Source: Antilocapra americana (lineage: Eukaryota; Chordata; Mammalia; Artiodactyla; Antilocapridae). Taken from it: a DNA stretch of 64,000 nt. Below, in pieces: positions 11,000 through 21,910 of the stretch. Within the stretch, counting starts at the first letter, position 1, and every line of letters starts with the position of its first letter. Position numbers and translations under genes: made by a program. The DNA lies in NCBI GenBank assembly GCA_007570785.1, contig ML660777.1, forward strand, positions 1,060,363 through 1,124,362, read 5' to 3'. The notes beneath the pieces are model-generated. The model was given only the letters and a program-made list of their open reading frames with translations. It made no database searches and was not told the DNA's origin.

Positions 11000-11384
11000 A
11001 GCTGGAAACATTCAGGAGCCAGATTTTGATCAGGGTCAGTGAATGGACATTATTATTCAGTTGTCCAGTTATTGTTATTAGATAGTATTGTTCATTATAG
11101 TTCAATGAACATTCATTGTTTGTTAGAGATTTATTTCTCTTCTTAATACACATTTGAGTATGCTTACTTGCACTTTAGAAAGACTTAGATGAAAACTAAT
11201 GTGGTCTTTGATAAAGACATTAAAACAATCGGTAAACTAGTTGTCAGTTATTATTTTTTCATTTGCATATAAATTTCCTTTCTCCAAATGAAAGGGAAAA
11301 GATAAGACAAAATAGCTGGCCTAAGAATCAACAGAATTACTGACACTTTTCTGTGTGTCAGTGGAGTACCTCTACAATCTGTGC
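11000..11384. other. no gene seen
   Basis: This is AT-rich sequence with short repeats of 'cattattattc' type at 11050-11110. I recognise no gene or repeat family. Confidence 0.4.
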
Positions 11385-11597
11385 TGTTTGTTGTTCAGTT
11401 GCTAAGTGCTGTCTGACTCTGTGACCCCCATGGACTGTAGCCCGCCAGGCTCCTCTGTCCATGGGATATCCCAGATAAGAATACTGGAATGGGTTGCCAC
11501 TTCCTTCTCCAGTGGATTTTCCTGACCCCAGGGATCAAACCCGAGTCTCTGGCATTGGCAGGTGGATTCTTTACCACTCAGCCACCTGGGAAGCCCA
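11385..11597 (-). mobile_element. Bov-tA SINE
   Basis: The reversed BovA end 'ttgttcagttgctaagtgctg', 'ccatggactgtagcccgcc' and the reversed head 'accactcagccacctgggaag' are present in order. Confidence 0.93.
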
Positions 11598-11914
11598 GTC
11601 TAGCTGTGACCTTCATACAAATTAAGAAACAGTTGACTCATGTGGTAGTGGCTTTGCCTCCAGATCACTATTTGACTGAAACTGAAGTACTGAAAGTTAA
11701 TCAAAGCTGACTCCTTTCTTAGCTGAGGCTAAGAAAACTGGGTCTCTTGTCAGCTCCTGCTAATGAAGACAAAACAAACAAGACTGCACACATGGGCACA
11801 TAAACTACACTACTGCAGGAAATCAGCAGGAGGCTCCGATGTCTCAAATGCATAAGGACACAGTGTATGTTGGCTGAACTTTTGGAGTCAAGCAAACTTT
11901 TAAGATTTTTGAAA

Positions 11915-12848
11915 AGATGCTCAACATTACTCATTATCAGAGAAATGCAAATCAAAATCACAGTGAGGTACCATCTCACACCAGTCAGAATGGCTGCAAT
12001 CCAAAAGTCTACAAACAATAAATGCTGGAGAAGGTGTGGGGAAAAAGGAACCCTCTTATACTGTTGGTGGGAATGCAAACTAGTACAGCCACTATGGAGA
12101 ACAGTGTGGAGATTCCTTAAAAAGATGGAAATGGAACTGCCATACAACTCAGCAATCCCACTGCTGGGCATACACACCAAGGAAACCAGAATCGAAAGAG
12201 ACACGTGTACCCCAGTGTTCATCACACCACTGTTTACAATAGCCAGGACATGGAAGCAACCTAGATGTCCATCAGCAGATAAGAAATGGATAAGAAAGCT
12301 GTGGTAAATATACACAATGGAATATTACTTGGCCATTAAAAAGAATGCATTTGAATCCGTTCTAATGAGGTGGTTGAAACTGGAGCCTATTATACAAAGT
12401 AAGTCAGAAAGAAAAACACTGATACAGTATACTAATGCATATATATGGAATTTAGAAAGATGGTACTGAAGACCCTATATATGAGACAGCAAAAGAGACA
12501 CAGATGTAAAGAACAGTCTTTTGGACTCCGTGGGAGAAGGCGAGGATGAGATGATTTGAGAGGGTAGTGTTGAAACACGTATATTATCATATGTGAAGCA
12601 GATCGCTGGTCTAGGTTTGATGCATGAGAAAGGGTGTTCAGGGCTAGTGCACTGGGATGACTCTGGGGAATGGGATTGGGAGGAAGCAGGAGGGGGGTTC
12701 TGGATGGGGGACACATGTGCACCCATGGCTGATTCATGTCAATGTATGGCAAAAAACACTACAATATTGTAAAGCAATTAGCCTCCAATTAAAACAAATA
12801 AATTAATTTAAAAATAAAATAAAAATAAAAACACAAATGCAAAAAAAA
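11915..12848 (+). mobile_element. ruminant L1, 5'-truncated, with ORF2 C-terminus
   Basis: The element starts inside ORF2 and runs through the 3' UTR to an A-rich tail. A 13 bp TSD 'aagatttttgaaa' is present at 11902-11914 and 12849-12861. The plus-strand frame 11867-12307 gives the C-terminal cysteine-rich part of ORF2p ('[18 protein letters not shown]'), then '[15 protein letters not shown]'. The 3' UTR includes a G-rich tract near 12680-12710. It is a dead copy lacking the endonuclease and reverse transcriptase. Confidence 0.95.
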
Positions 12849-12924
12849 AAGATTTTTGAAAGTAAAATTCCAAACAAATTCCTTTTTTCCCATAAATTTC
12901 CAGCTCCATGAAGAATTTAATGCT

Positions 12925-13015
12925 TGATTATGGAAGGTCTACTATATGCCAGGAGTTTTCAAGTGCATTATTATATTTTTGCTCAATTAATATTATGATA
13001 ACCTCAGTCTCTTAT
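12925..13015 (-). repeat. MIR fragment
   Basis: 'tctactatatgccaggagttttcaa' followed by 'attaatattatgataacctc' resembles the antisense MIR 3' region ('ctatgtgccaggcactg'). Confidence 0.45.
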
Positions 13016-13079
13016 GTTTTCAGCCACCAATGGTTGGCAGAAAAAAATGCAGCATATTTTTTTAAATGCCTCCATTTAG

Positions 13080-13367
13080 ACATGGGGAGAGGGGAAGAGA
13101 GGGTGAGATGTATGGAGAGTAATGTGAAAACTTATATTACCATATGTAAAACAGATAGTCAATGGGAATTCACTGTATGTCTCAGGGAATTCAAGCAGGG
13201 GTTCTGTATCAACCTAGAGGGGTAGGATTGGGAGGGAGATGGGGGGGAGGTCCAGGAGGGAGGGGCCATATGTATACCTATAGCTGATTCATCCTGATGT
13301 TTGACAGAAAACAACAAAATTGTGTAAAGCAATTATCCTTCAATTAAAAAATAAATAAAATTTTACA
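13080..13367 (+). mobile_element. ruminant L1 3' UTR, severely 5'-truncated
   Basis: Only the L1 3' UTR is present: a G-rich tract at 13222-13262, 'tagctgattcatcctgatg', 'acaaaattgtgtaaagcaatta' and an A-rich tail. A 16-base TSD with one mismatch ('aaatgcctccatttag' / 'aaatccctccatttag') lies at 13064-13079 and 13368-13383. Confidence 0.93.
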
Positions 13368-13383
13368 AAATCCCTCCATTTAG

Positions 13384-14033
13384 GAGGGCTCCATAAGGTT
13401 TTTTTAATTGTCTTATTCAACAGGTATGTTCCAAAAAGGAGAAAAATCAGAACCTCATAATTTTTAAATATGAAAATTATCTTTATTAGAACAATTGATA
13501 CAAATAAAAACACTGTCAAAATAAATCTTTTTGTCTCTAAAGGGGGGTCATAATTTGTCAAATTTCCTGCCTTTATTTCACACTATTTATTTCAGAGCTG
13601 TATGATCTACAGGAATCATATGATTATTATTTCCCCAGTGTTAAAAACCTCTAGTTTTTCTCTCTAAATAGTTTAAAGATTTAACACTGATGTTTAGAAA
13701 AACTTTTCAAATGTCATATTTAAGTACTTTCCTCCCAAGGACTACATCATCCTTTTAGTAATTAACCAATCTGATTGCTTCTGGTTAAAATAAACTCTTT
13801 AGCAAAATTACACTCATGTGTTTACTATGGTGCAGTTATTTAAACAACTGGATTCCATGAAATGAAGTTGCAAAACATGTCTAGGTAAATAATGTTTTAG
13901 GTAAAAACATTATCCAAATGGTCCTGTTAACTAGATTTATAAAATTATTAGCAATTTCTATTGCAAAGTGAAACTTTATTTCAACAGAAGGCACCAACCT
14001 TAGGAATAACTCAATATAGGTCATCATAGTTGA
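13384..14033. other. no gene seen
   Basis: This is AT-rich, non-coding sequence. I recognise no repeat family. Confidence 0.4.
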
Positions 14034-14121
14034 GTACAGAGGAGCTTGGCGTGCTGCAGTCCATGGGGTCACAAAGAGTCGAACACAACTTAGCGACTGA
14101 AAAATAACAACAACAACAATA
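14034..14121 (+). mobile_element. BovB or BovA 3'-end remnant
   Basis: 'gaggagcttggcgtgctgcag', 'tccatggggtcacaaagagtc', 'aacttagcgactga' and an (AAC) repeat tail are the shared 3' end of BovB and BovA. The fragment is too short to tell the two apart. Confidence 0.85.
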
Positions 14122-14697
14122 GCTCTTCCCAATTTTGTTCAGCTCTGGAGAAATTTAAAACTGACCTAAACAATTAATATACAATATCTCCCAAGGGCAT
14201 AGCATAACTAAATACCAGGCACTAAATTAAGTCAGGACACCTGAATTTGAATGGAAACTTTTTGTTTGATATTGATATTTGGAATTAAGAAATTGATATT
14301 CCTTAACCTAACTGGGAAATGTTAACCATTTTACAGAACTCTTTGAGGTTTCAGCTTCATAATCTATGTGAAAACTCTTCATAAATAGACAAGCAAAAAT
14401 TATTTCCTTTTTCTGGGGTGACGACACCCATAAATGTGACCAAGCCAACAGAAGTCAACTGTAGCAACAGGCTATTTCTTCATCTTGAGTTGGGATTTCT
14501 GTTTTGCCTCAGAATAAATCAGAGCCTATTCACGCCTAAACAGACACTGAACCCCTGTCTGCATCTAGGGCCCCTGATACAGCCAGACGCTAAGTGAACT
14601 TGCCTATTACTAACTATCCCCTGTCTTGCCTTGTTCTGGCTTCTCCAAGATAACACAATCTTTCTCACCTGCATTTTCAAATTATATATGTACAACT
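14122..14697. other. no gene seen
   Basis: I recognise neither genes nor repeats. The part 14430-14640 is less AT-rich than its surroundings but has no open frame worth noting. Confidence 0.4.
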
Positions 14698-14710
14698 ACT
14701 ATTTTCTACA

Positions 14711-14920
14711 GGCTTCCCTGGTGGTTCAGTGGTAAAGAATCTGCCTGCAATGCAAGAGATGCAGGTTCGATCCCTGGGTCGGGAAGATCCCCTGGAGAAG
14801 GAAATGGCAACCCGCTCCAATATTCTTGCCTAGGAAATCCCATGGACACAGGATCCTGGCAGGTTACAGTCCATGGGGTCACAAGGATTGGATAGGACCT
14901 AACGACAAAACCACCACCAC
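14711..14920 (+). mobile_element. Bov-tA SINE
   Basis: A clean head 'ggcttccctggtggttcagtgg', the B-box region 'ggttcgatccctgggtcgg', the BovA body and an ACC-type tail are present. Similar flanks ('actattttc') at both ends suggest a TSD. Confidence 0.95.
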
Positions 14921-15005
14921 ATCCACTATTTTCAATGGCTTTTACAACTGATTCCCCTTGTAATGTCTTTTGTTATGATTAACAAAAAATTATACTACTG
15001 GATAA

Positions 15006-15184
15006 AGTAAAAGCGAAAATGCTCAGTTGCATCCAACTGTTTGTGACCCCATGGAATTTTCCAGGCCAGAATACTGGAGTGGGTAGCTTTTCCTTTCTCC
15101 AGGGAATCTTCGCATCCCAGGGACCAAACCCAGGTCTCCCACATTGCAGGCAGATTCTTTACCAGCTGAGCCACAAGGGAAGCT
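15006..15184 (-). mobile_element. Bov-tA SINE
   Basis: The reversed BovA 3' end 'gctcagttgcatccaactg' runs through 'ccaggccagaatactggagtg' to the reversed head 'ccagctgagccacaaggga'. Confidence 0.9.
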
Positions 15185-15266
15185 AATCACTTATTAAATA
15201 GTAAATTTCACTACTAAGTCACTTACACCAAAATAAAGGATGATAAAATTATTTTTTTCTATGGCA

Positions 15267-15472
15267 GGTGGGCTCTGTCATGTCCAATTCTTTGTGACCC
15301 CATGGATAGTAGCCCACTAGGGTCTTCTGTCCATGAGATTTTCCAGGCAAAAATACTGGAGTTGGTTTCCATTTCCTACTCCAGAGGATCTTCATGACCC
15401 AGGAATAGAACCTGCATCACTTGCGTCTCCTGCATTGGCAGGCAGATTCTTTACCACTGCACCACAAGCTCC
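15267..15472 (-). mobile_element. Bov-tA SINE, head truncated
   Basis: The reversed body 'tgaccccatggatagtagcc' through 'gcaggcagattctttaccac' is present, but the final 'cagggaagcc' head is replaced by 'accacaagctcc', so the 5' end is lost or diverged. Confidence 0.88.
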
Positions 15473-16176
15473 AAATGATGCCCAAAACAGCATTCTGAAG
15501 GATGTCTCACTGACCATCTACATCATAGTCACATAGGCTATTAAATAAAATGCAGACTTATTTAGAGGACTCAGTAGCCTGCAAGCCACTGAAACTCCCT
15601 AGGGAAATGGTACCATGCTGACTTTTGAATGTGATGAGAAGCATACAATCAGCACTTGAATACACTGGAATTTACTGAATAATCAGTATACATAACTACA
15701 TTTTGACACTTCTCCATTTTGTTTCTCCTTTTCATCCACAGCACATCCATTATAACTTCTAATCCACCACTGTCCCTTTGAACCACTTCACCCTGTCCCA
15801 TGCAAGAGAGCACCACACGACGGAAGTCAGAGTACCCTTGTAAAGTCAGTCTTGTTTCTATCTGCTCCTCAACCCTCTTTCCTTCCATTCTGCATCTGCA
15901 CTTCACTGTAGATGAGGGAAGTGAATTAATATTGGAGGCGGATCATGTGCAGGAAGTGGCAATTACTCACGATGGTAGCACTAGATCTCTACATAAGTGG
16001 ACAAGGTCAAGCAAGGAGCTTTATGAGAAATTTCAGGTTAATGTTACTCATAAGTTACATAAGTTAACAGCTTGTTTTGAGTAACATAAATTAGCTGTTT
16101 TATTTCCACTATTTTTTTATTTTATTTTGCCAATGATACCTGAAAACTGCATCTTTTGTAAATAAGACAAAACAAA
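15473..16176. other. no gene seen
   Basis: This is single-copy-looking sequence. Opposed short frames at 15649-15906 (minus) and 15800-16084 (plus) overlap and show no recognisable domain. Confidence 0.4.
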
Positions 16177-16190
16177 AAAGAATGCCTTAG

Positions 16191-16520
16191 GGCTTCCCTG
16201 GAGCTTCAGTGGTAAAGAATTCACCTGTCAATGCAGGAGACGCAAGTTTGATCCCTGCTCCAGGAAGATCCCACGAGCCACAGAGCAACTAAGCCCTGTG
16301 CCACAAATATTGAGCCCGTGCTTTAGAGCCTGGGAGTGGCAACTATTGAGCCCACTTGCTGTAACTACTGGAGCCCGTGTGCCCTCGAGCCCATGCTCCA
16401 CAAGAGAAACCACTGAAATGACAAGTCTGAAAACCCCAGCTAGAGAGTAGCTCCCGCTCGCCACAACTAGAGAAAAGCCCTCACAGCAGCAAAGACCCAC
16501 CCAGCACAGCGCCCCAAAAA
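16191..16520 (+). mobile_element. CHR-type tRNA-Glu SINE (long form)
   Basis: It runs from the head 'ggcttccctggagcttcagtgg', through 'gcccgtgctttagagcc' and 'gccacaactagagaaaagcc', to 'gccccaaaaa'. The flanks 'gaatgccttag' (ending 16190) and 'gatgctttag' (16521-16530) look like a diverged TSD. Confidence 0.9.
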
Positions 16521-16544
16521 GATGCTTTAGGACCTTTGAAATTT

Positions 16545-16655
16545 TTAACTTTAAACTTTTTCTTTTGCATTGGGGTATAGCCAGTTAACAATGTTGCAGT
16601 AGTTTCAGGTGAACAGCAAAGGGACTCAGCTATACACACACATGTATGAGACAAA
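16545..16655 (-). mobile_element. L1 3' UTR fragment
   Basis: 'ttgcattggggtatagccag', 'aacaatgttgcagtagtttc' and 'aggtgaacagcaaagggactc' are the reverse complement of an artiodactyl L1 3' end. Confidence 0.8.
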
Positions 16656-17729
16656 TATTGAAAAAAGAAAATGTGAAAGCATTCTGACCAAAGAGCCCAG
16701 TGATTTAAGATGAGATTAAGTTAGTAAAGTATCATTCATCTGTCAGCTGATTCCGGGAACTTCTCTGTACCATTGCCTGGTGCGTGCGGCTCTTCCAGCC
16801 TAGTTATCAATTCTAGATAAATAACCTCCAGTCAGGTCTTTGAGATCTCTTCCTTCATGATTCCGGGAAACACTGTTGAAAGAAATCATGGACCAAACAA
16901 CATTTGTGCTCTCTGAAGTCACTGGCTGGGCCTCCACGGTCCTATAATGGGGATTGCTCTGAGACCTGGACAGCCTCACTGTGAAAGCAGCAGCCAAGAT
17001 TCATCTGATAACAGCAACAGATGAAGCTAAACTCCATGGGGCTGAGACTGTATTTGCATGGAGTTTCTAAATCATTGTGCATTTGTTTATTCCTTCCTTT
17101 GGAAGTTCTGAACTGAGTCTCATTTTGAGAAAATTGCCATGAGAAGAAGCAAGCCTGGGCATAAGGGATACCATCTGGACCAGAGATGGCACAAAGGAAA
17201 AAGCATTACAAAGAGCTCATGCTCTTTGTTTTTATTTTCTATCTTGATGAAAATTGTAATACAAAACAAATGCAAACGCAAAATGCAGCTGAAGTCATGC
17301 TTTTTTGACAGATCTCTTAGGGGCCTTATCATTATCTGGGAGCTGACATCACAGCTGATTCTCTAATTATTTCTGTTCTGTTCTTGCTCCCCAGCCTTGC
17401 TGCCTTTCCAGCCATGACCTTGGTCCAGCTCTCCACACAGACTGTGCTATTTCCTTCACTGATTCACTCAGGACCCTCTTCCCCGGGCACCATTTCAGGA
17501 ATGACCCTGTCACCACTACCACTGTAGAGCTGTTTCCAGAATGTTCATTGGAAAACGTCATTGTACTCAGCATAACAAAATGTATGTAGATTAAAAGATG
17601 CAGTAAGATATAAAGAGATCAGACAGACAAATGGAGATTCTGCATACATACTTTGGTAGAGATTCTATACATGTGTATACATTCTGATGTTATATACATA
17701 ATTCTTGAGAATTTAGGGAGATTACTTTG
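16656..17729. other. no gene seen
   Basis: This is mixed-composition, non-repetitive sequence. Overlapping frames on both strands (17120-17332 minus, 17139-17366 plus) cancel as coding evidence. I recognise no family. Confidence 0.4.
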
Positions 17730-17858
17730 TTTCTTGGCTGTGCTGGGTCTTAGTTGCTTAGTTTCTCTGCAGCATGTAGGATCTTAGTTCTCCGACCACG
17801 GATCAAACCCATATCCTCTGCATTGGAAGGCAGAATTCTTAACCACTGGACCCAACAT
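17730..17858 (-). mobile_element. tRNA-Glu-derived SINE, short form
   Basis: 'ttcttggctgtgctgggtctt', 'gcagcatgtaggatcttagtt' and 'ttcttaaccactggaccc' form the reversed short CHR-like SINE. Confidence 0.8.
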
Positions 17859-18441
17859 AAAAGTCTCTTTTTCTTGAATTCTTGATCTTCATGATACAAC
17901 TTTACATCTCAGATCCATCAAAAGATTAATTATAAAGATACAGAGGCCCCTGGGTAGCCAGATGCTTTATTTTCTTCTGAACCAATTCAATGGATTTGAC
18001 ATCCTAAGACGATAAGTCATGGTCACTGATCTTGCACTCCATCCTCCTAATCCTTGCCAACTGCTTCATAAACTTATGCTCCAGGAAAATGATTCCCCAG
18101 CTCCTTTCCCTAATGGTCCCTGGCAGCAGAAGGTGAAGAAACTGCTCTTGGGGAAATCCCTGGAAATTCACAGGCCAAGAATCAAAGGAACTGTGGTATC
18201 ACCTAAAGAACTAACAATCTGAAGACAAGGCAGGTGAGAACTCATGAGGATTTTCTTGCCACTCTCTGGAATCCCAGAGCTGAGGGGACACTTGATGACA
18301 CCAGCTACACTCGGAGGTCAGCAGGGGACAGTGTGGTAGAAGCTGCCCCAAAGAAGAGACAATAATTCACAGTGAAGTCCAAAACCAATCCGGGCAGGGC
18401 TGCATTGTCCATTGTATATTCCAGAACATGAGAGAAAGCAC
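17859..18441. other. no gene seen
   Basis: This is non-repetitive as far as I can tell, with no coding support. Confidence 0.4.
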
Positions 18442-18523
18442 AGCACAAGTTTTAGAGGCAGCTTGACTCCAGTTCCAATCGCTACTAGATAGCTAGGTGA
18501 CATGACGTTAAACAAGTGACTTT
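18442..18523 (+). repeat. MIR relic, left part
   Basis: 'ttgactccagttccaatcgc', 'tagctaggtgacatgacg' and 'taaacaagtgactt' follow the sense MIR tRNA-like region. It is cut by an L1 at 18524, and the MIR core continues at about 18840. Confidence 0.6.
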
Positions 18524-18835
18524 TATAAACTTAATAAATTTTATACTGGAGTATAGCTGATTAACAATGTTGTGATACTTTCAGATGGACAGCAAAGAGA
18601 CTCAGCCATACATAACATTTATGTATTTCCCCCTAAACTCCCCTCCCATCCAGGCTGCCACGTAACACTGAGCAGGGTTCCCTGTTTTGTACAGTAGTAC
18701 TCTATTGGTTACCCATTTTAAATATAACAGTGCATACTGTCAATCCGAAGCTCCTTAATATTCCTTCTCTCTACTCCTCCCCCTGGCAACCCTAAGTTCA
18801 TTCTCTAAGTCTGTGAGTCAAGACTGACTTCTTGA
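18524..18835 (-). mobile_element. L1 3' UTR fragment inside a MIR
   Basis: 'ttatactggagtatagctga', 'aacaatgttgtgatactttc' and 'gagcagggttccctgttttg' are the reversed L1 3' UTR. MIR sequence on both sides shows that the L1 inserted later than the MIR. Confidence 0.8.
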
Positions 18836-18940
18836 TATTTATTGTCATCATTCTAAAAATGGAAATATTTCTATCTTTTTCATAGGACTGTTCTGTGATT
18901 TAAAGAAGATAATGCATATGAAACCATTTTTGGTATATTG
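18836..18940 (+). repeat. MIR relic, right part
   Basis: 'cattctaaaaatggaaatattt', 'cataggactgttctgtgattt' and 'agataatgcatatgaaacc' continue the sense MIR core ('tgtaaaatggg...catagggttgttgtgag'). Confidence 0.55.
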
Positions 18941-20277
18941 CTGTTTTCATTTCAATCCCAAAGAAAGGCAATGCCACAGAATGCTCAAACTATCCCACAA
19001 TTGCACTCATCTCATATGCTAGTAAAGTAATGTTTAAAATTCGCCAAGCCAGGCTTCAGCAATATGTGAACCGGGAACTTCCAAATGTTCAAGCTGGTTT
19101 TAGAAAAGGCAGAGGAACCAAAGATCAAATTGCCAACATCTGCTGGGTCATCAAAAAAGCAAGAGAGTTCCAGAAAAACATCTATTTCTGCTTTATTGAC
19201 TATGCCAAAGCTTTTAACTATGTGGATAACAATAAACTGTAGAAAATTCTGAAAGAGATGGGAATACCAGACCACCTGACCTGTCTCTTGAGAAACCTGT
19301 ATGTAGGTCAGGAAGTAACAGTTCGAACTGGACATGGAACAACAGACTGGTTCCAATTAGGAAAAGGAGTACGTCAAGGCTGTATATTGTCACTCTGCTT
19401 ATTTAACTTCTATGCAGAGTACATCATGAGAAATGCTGGGCTGGAGGAAGCACAAGCTGGAATCAAGATTGCCAGGAAAAATATCAATAAACTTCAGATA
19501 TGCAGATGACATCACCGTTATGGCAGAAAGTAAAGAGGAACTAAAAAGCCTCATGATGAAAGTGAAAGAGGAGAGTGAAAGAGTTAGCTTAAAGCTCAAC
19601 ATTCAGAAAACTAAGATCATGGCATCTGGTCCTATCACTTCATGGCAGATAGATGGGGAAACAGTGGAAACAGTGACTGACTTTATTTTTCTGGGCTCCA
19701 AAACACTGCAGATGGTGATTGCAACCATGGAATTAAAAGACACTTACTCCTTGGAAGGAAAGTTATGACCAACCTAGACAGCATATTAAAAAGCAGAGAC
19801 ATTACTTTGCCAACAGAGGTCCATCTAGTCAAGGCTATGGTTTTTCCAGTAGTCATGTATGGATGTGAGATTTGGACTGTGAAGAAAGCTGAGCACCGAA
19901 GGATTGATGCTTTTGAACTGTGGTGTTGGAGAAGACTCTTGAGAGTCCCTTGGACTACAAGGAAATCCAACCAGTCCATCCTAAAGGAGATCAGTCCTGG
20001 GTGTTCATTGGAAGGACTGATGTTGAAGCTGAAACTCCAATACTTTGGCCGCCTGATGCGAAGAGTTGACTCATTTGAAAAGACCTTAATGCTGGGAAAG
20101 ATTGAGGGTAGGAGGAGAAAGGGTCGACAGAGGATAAGATGGCTGGATGGCATCATCAACTCGATGGCCATGGGTTTGGGTGGACTCCGGGAGCTGATGA
20201 CGGACAGGGAGGCCTGGCGTGCTATGGTTCATGGGGTTGCAAAGAGTTGGACACGACTGAGTGACCGAACTGAACTG
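18941..20277 (+). mobile_element. BovB (RTE) LINE, 5'-truncated
   Basis: This 1.3 kb copy covers the reverse transcriptase core and C-terminus to the 'gaccgaactgaactgaa' end. It lacks the endonuclease and the 5' half (a full BovB is about 3.2 kb). Reverse transcriptase landmarks are motif A 'FIDYAKAF', motif B-like 'RQGCILS' and motif C 'YADD' at 19499-19510. The frame is broken by a stop at 19240-19242 (Trp to TAG), a frameshift just before the YADD, and a one-base loss near 19700. No clear TSD was found. It forms an inverted pair with the BovB at 21.9-23.3 kb. Confidence 0.95.
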
Positions 20278-20316
20278 AAGTACAGCTTCTTACAATATAT
20301 GAGCTTGACAAATTAG
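19030..20316 (+). pseudogene. BovB reverse transcriptase pseudogene
   Basis: The reading frame is spread over four pieces (19030-19242, 19258-19509, 19433-19768 and 19765-20316). Together they cover the palm of an RTE-clade reverse transcriptase and the C-terminal region with 'LWCWRRLLRVPWTTRKS' and '[19 protein letters not shown]'. The enzyme once copied BovB RNA onto nicked DNA in the nucleus. With a nonsense codon and at least two frameshifts the copy cannot make a working protein. The last frame overruns the element end by about 40 bases. Confidence 0.9.
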
Positions 20317-20319
20317 TAA

Positions 20320-20455
20320 ACTCTGCACCTCCATCTGCTCATTTATTACATGACAGCAATCCTAGTGTCTGCTTTATAGCGGTCTTATGAGTATTAAATG
20401 AGATGATACAAGTAAAGTATATAGAATCACTTCCATATATAATTCACTCCAGGGT
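20320..20455 (+). repeat. MIR relic
   Basis: 'gtctgctttatagcggtctta', 'tgagtattaaatgagatgat' and 'acaagtaaagtatatagaatc' match the sense MIR 3' half. Confidence 0.6.
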
Positions 20456-20459
20456 AAAC

Positions 20460-20960
20460 ATCTGTTGTGTTTGCCTCTCTAGTATCCATTTCCCTCTGCT
20501 TTTATTCATAGGATTCCTTTTCATATGGGAACCACCTCAAGTGGTTTAGATAAAAGTAATCCTATCTGCTGCTACTAACCCTTCTAAACCAAGAACTGGC
20601 ACATGACCTACATATGGCCACCTCACTCTGTCCACAGTGATTGCTGTGGGATGTGACCTAAGCCAGAACAATGACAGTCTATTTTAGGGCTCTGCTGGAA
20701 CCATTGGGAAAGAGATTTTCATTCTGCTAAATTAGAAGAATATAAGTCATAGACGTTGAGGGTCATGCTTGTCACCATACGCTGAGAACCAATCCAAGAA
20801 TAAATACAGCACACAGGAAACAAAAGTCAGGAGACTGAGAGAGGCAGACTTCTCCCTACAGGGAGCACTTGGCTCTACCTATGCTGCAAGTAGGTTTAAT
20901 CTCTGGAATTGGAAAATATCACATCCAATGTGTTTTGTTTGCTTTTTAGTTTTATTTATG
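20460..20960. repeat. ancient repeat-like stretch, family unclear
   Basis: 'acatgacctacatatggccac', 'ctaagccagaacaatgacag' and 'ctctgctggaaccattggg' resemble a common old mammalian interspersed repeat, but I cannot name the family. There is no coding support. Confidence 0.3.
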
Positions 20961-21189
20961 CTATTTTCAACTTCAAACAAAATCAATTAACACACTTTCC
21001 TTACCTATGTAAGAGGGCATTGAGTCCAATCTATTCCCCTCACCCACTCCCCTAGCAGCTCCAGAGTTCCTTCAGGTTAGGCCCCCTGAGAACTTGATGT
21101 TACCAGCTGTCTTAGTTGGGGATCCCTTGGTTCCAAGAGGAGAAATGGACATAATCAGCACAAAATAAGAGTGTTTATGAGGATACAAT

Positions 21190-21600
21190 ACAATCATAAA
21201 TGAAGGCTTCTTCTAAGTTGGGTCTGATTTATTTTGATGTCATATTCCAACATATTGAGATCATGATAAATCTTGATTCTATTATCATTTAAATTAGTTG
21301 TTTTTGACAGATATATATCTGCTGCGTACATTTGTGAGTACACCTTCTATGACTTTATTAAACCACTAATACAAAAGTTAAATAAGACAAGGGCACAGAG
21401 CCTTGTGGTCTACCACTAGAAATCTACGTAGGTTAACTGACTATTCATTATCCTTTGGGTCTAGTTAGCCATCCAGCTGCAGACTGTCTAACGTTTCTCT
21501 AATCCAGCTCATATTTCACCATTTAAACCTTAACCTATCTCAAAGGAGACATTGAAAAATACTTTTCTTCAAATATAAAAGTAATAACCACTGTACCCGG
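21190..21600 (-). repeat. L3/CR1 LINE relic
   Basis: Read on the minus strand the text follows the CR1-clade reverse transcriptase region. In plus-strand form this appears as 'gccttgtggtctaccacta', 'atcctttgggtctagtta', 'gccatccagctgcagac' and, further left, 'gtgagtacaccttctatgac'. In the CR1 frame this corresponds to the segment before the catalytic aspartates. It is extremely old and has no open frame. Confidence 0.55.
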
Positions 21601-21910
21601 CATCCACTATCCCCCTACTACTTACCCCTTACAGCAGCAACTTTTACTAGAGAAATTGTCGTTCTGAATTGCCACTGTCTATCTTTGAAGCAAGACTGTG
21701 AGTTCCTCGAGTGGCCAAGTTCAGTGTCTGTAGCAATGGACTGGTGCTCCCCTGGTCCATTAGGTGCTACAAATTAGATTATAAACGTTTTATTTTATAT
21801 TGCAGAGGAGGGAGAAAGAGAGATGGTGACTTTTACAATAATCCAGAAGGGATTAGTTCGGACCTTCTAAAAATTAAAAGATGGTGACATTAGTTTTTGT
21901 TACATCAGTA
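21601..21910. other. no gene seen; weak L2-like tail
   Basis: 'agactgtgagttcctcgagtgg' at 21691-21720 resembles the L2 'gactgtgagctccttgaggg' motif. I see nothing else. Confidence 0.3.

Noticed and set aside
11719..12315. 198-codon minus-strand frame
   Set aside because: It is antisense to the L1 ORF2 end at 11915-12307 and has no domain of its own.
14711..14780. tRNA-like A and B box sequences, here and at every Bov-tA/CHR head, as tRNA genes
   Set aside because: They are the tRNA-Glu-derived heads of SINEs, each followed by a SINE body and lacking a complete cloverleaf.
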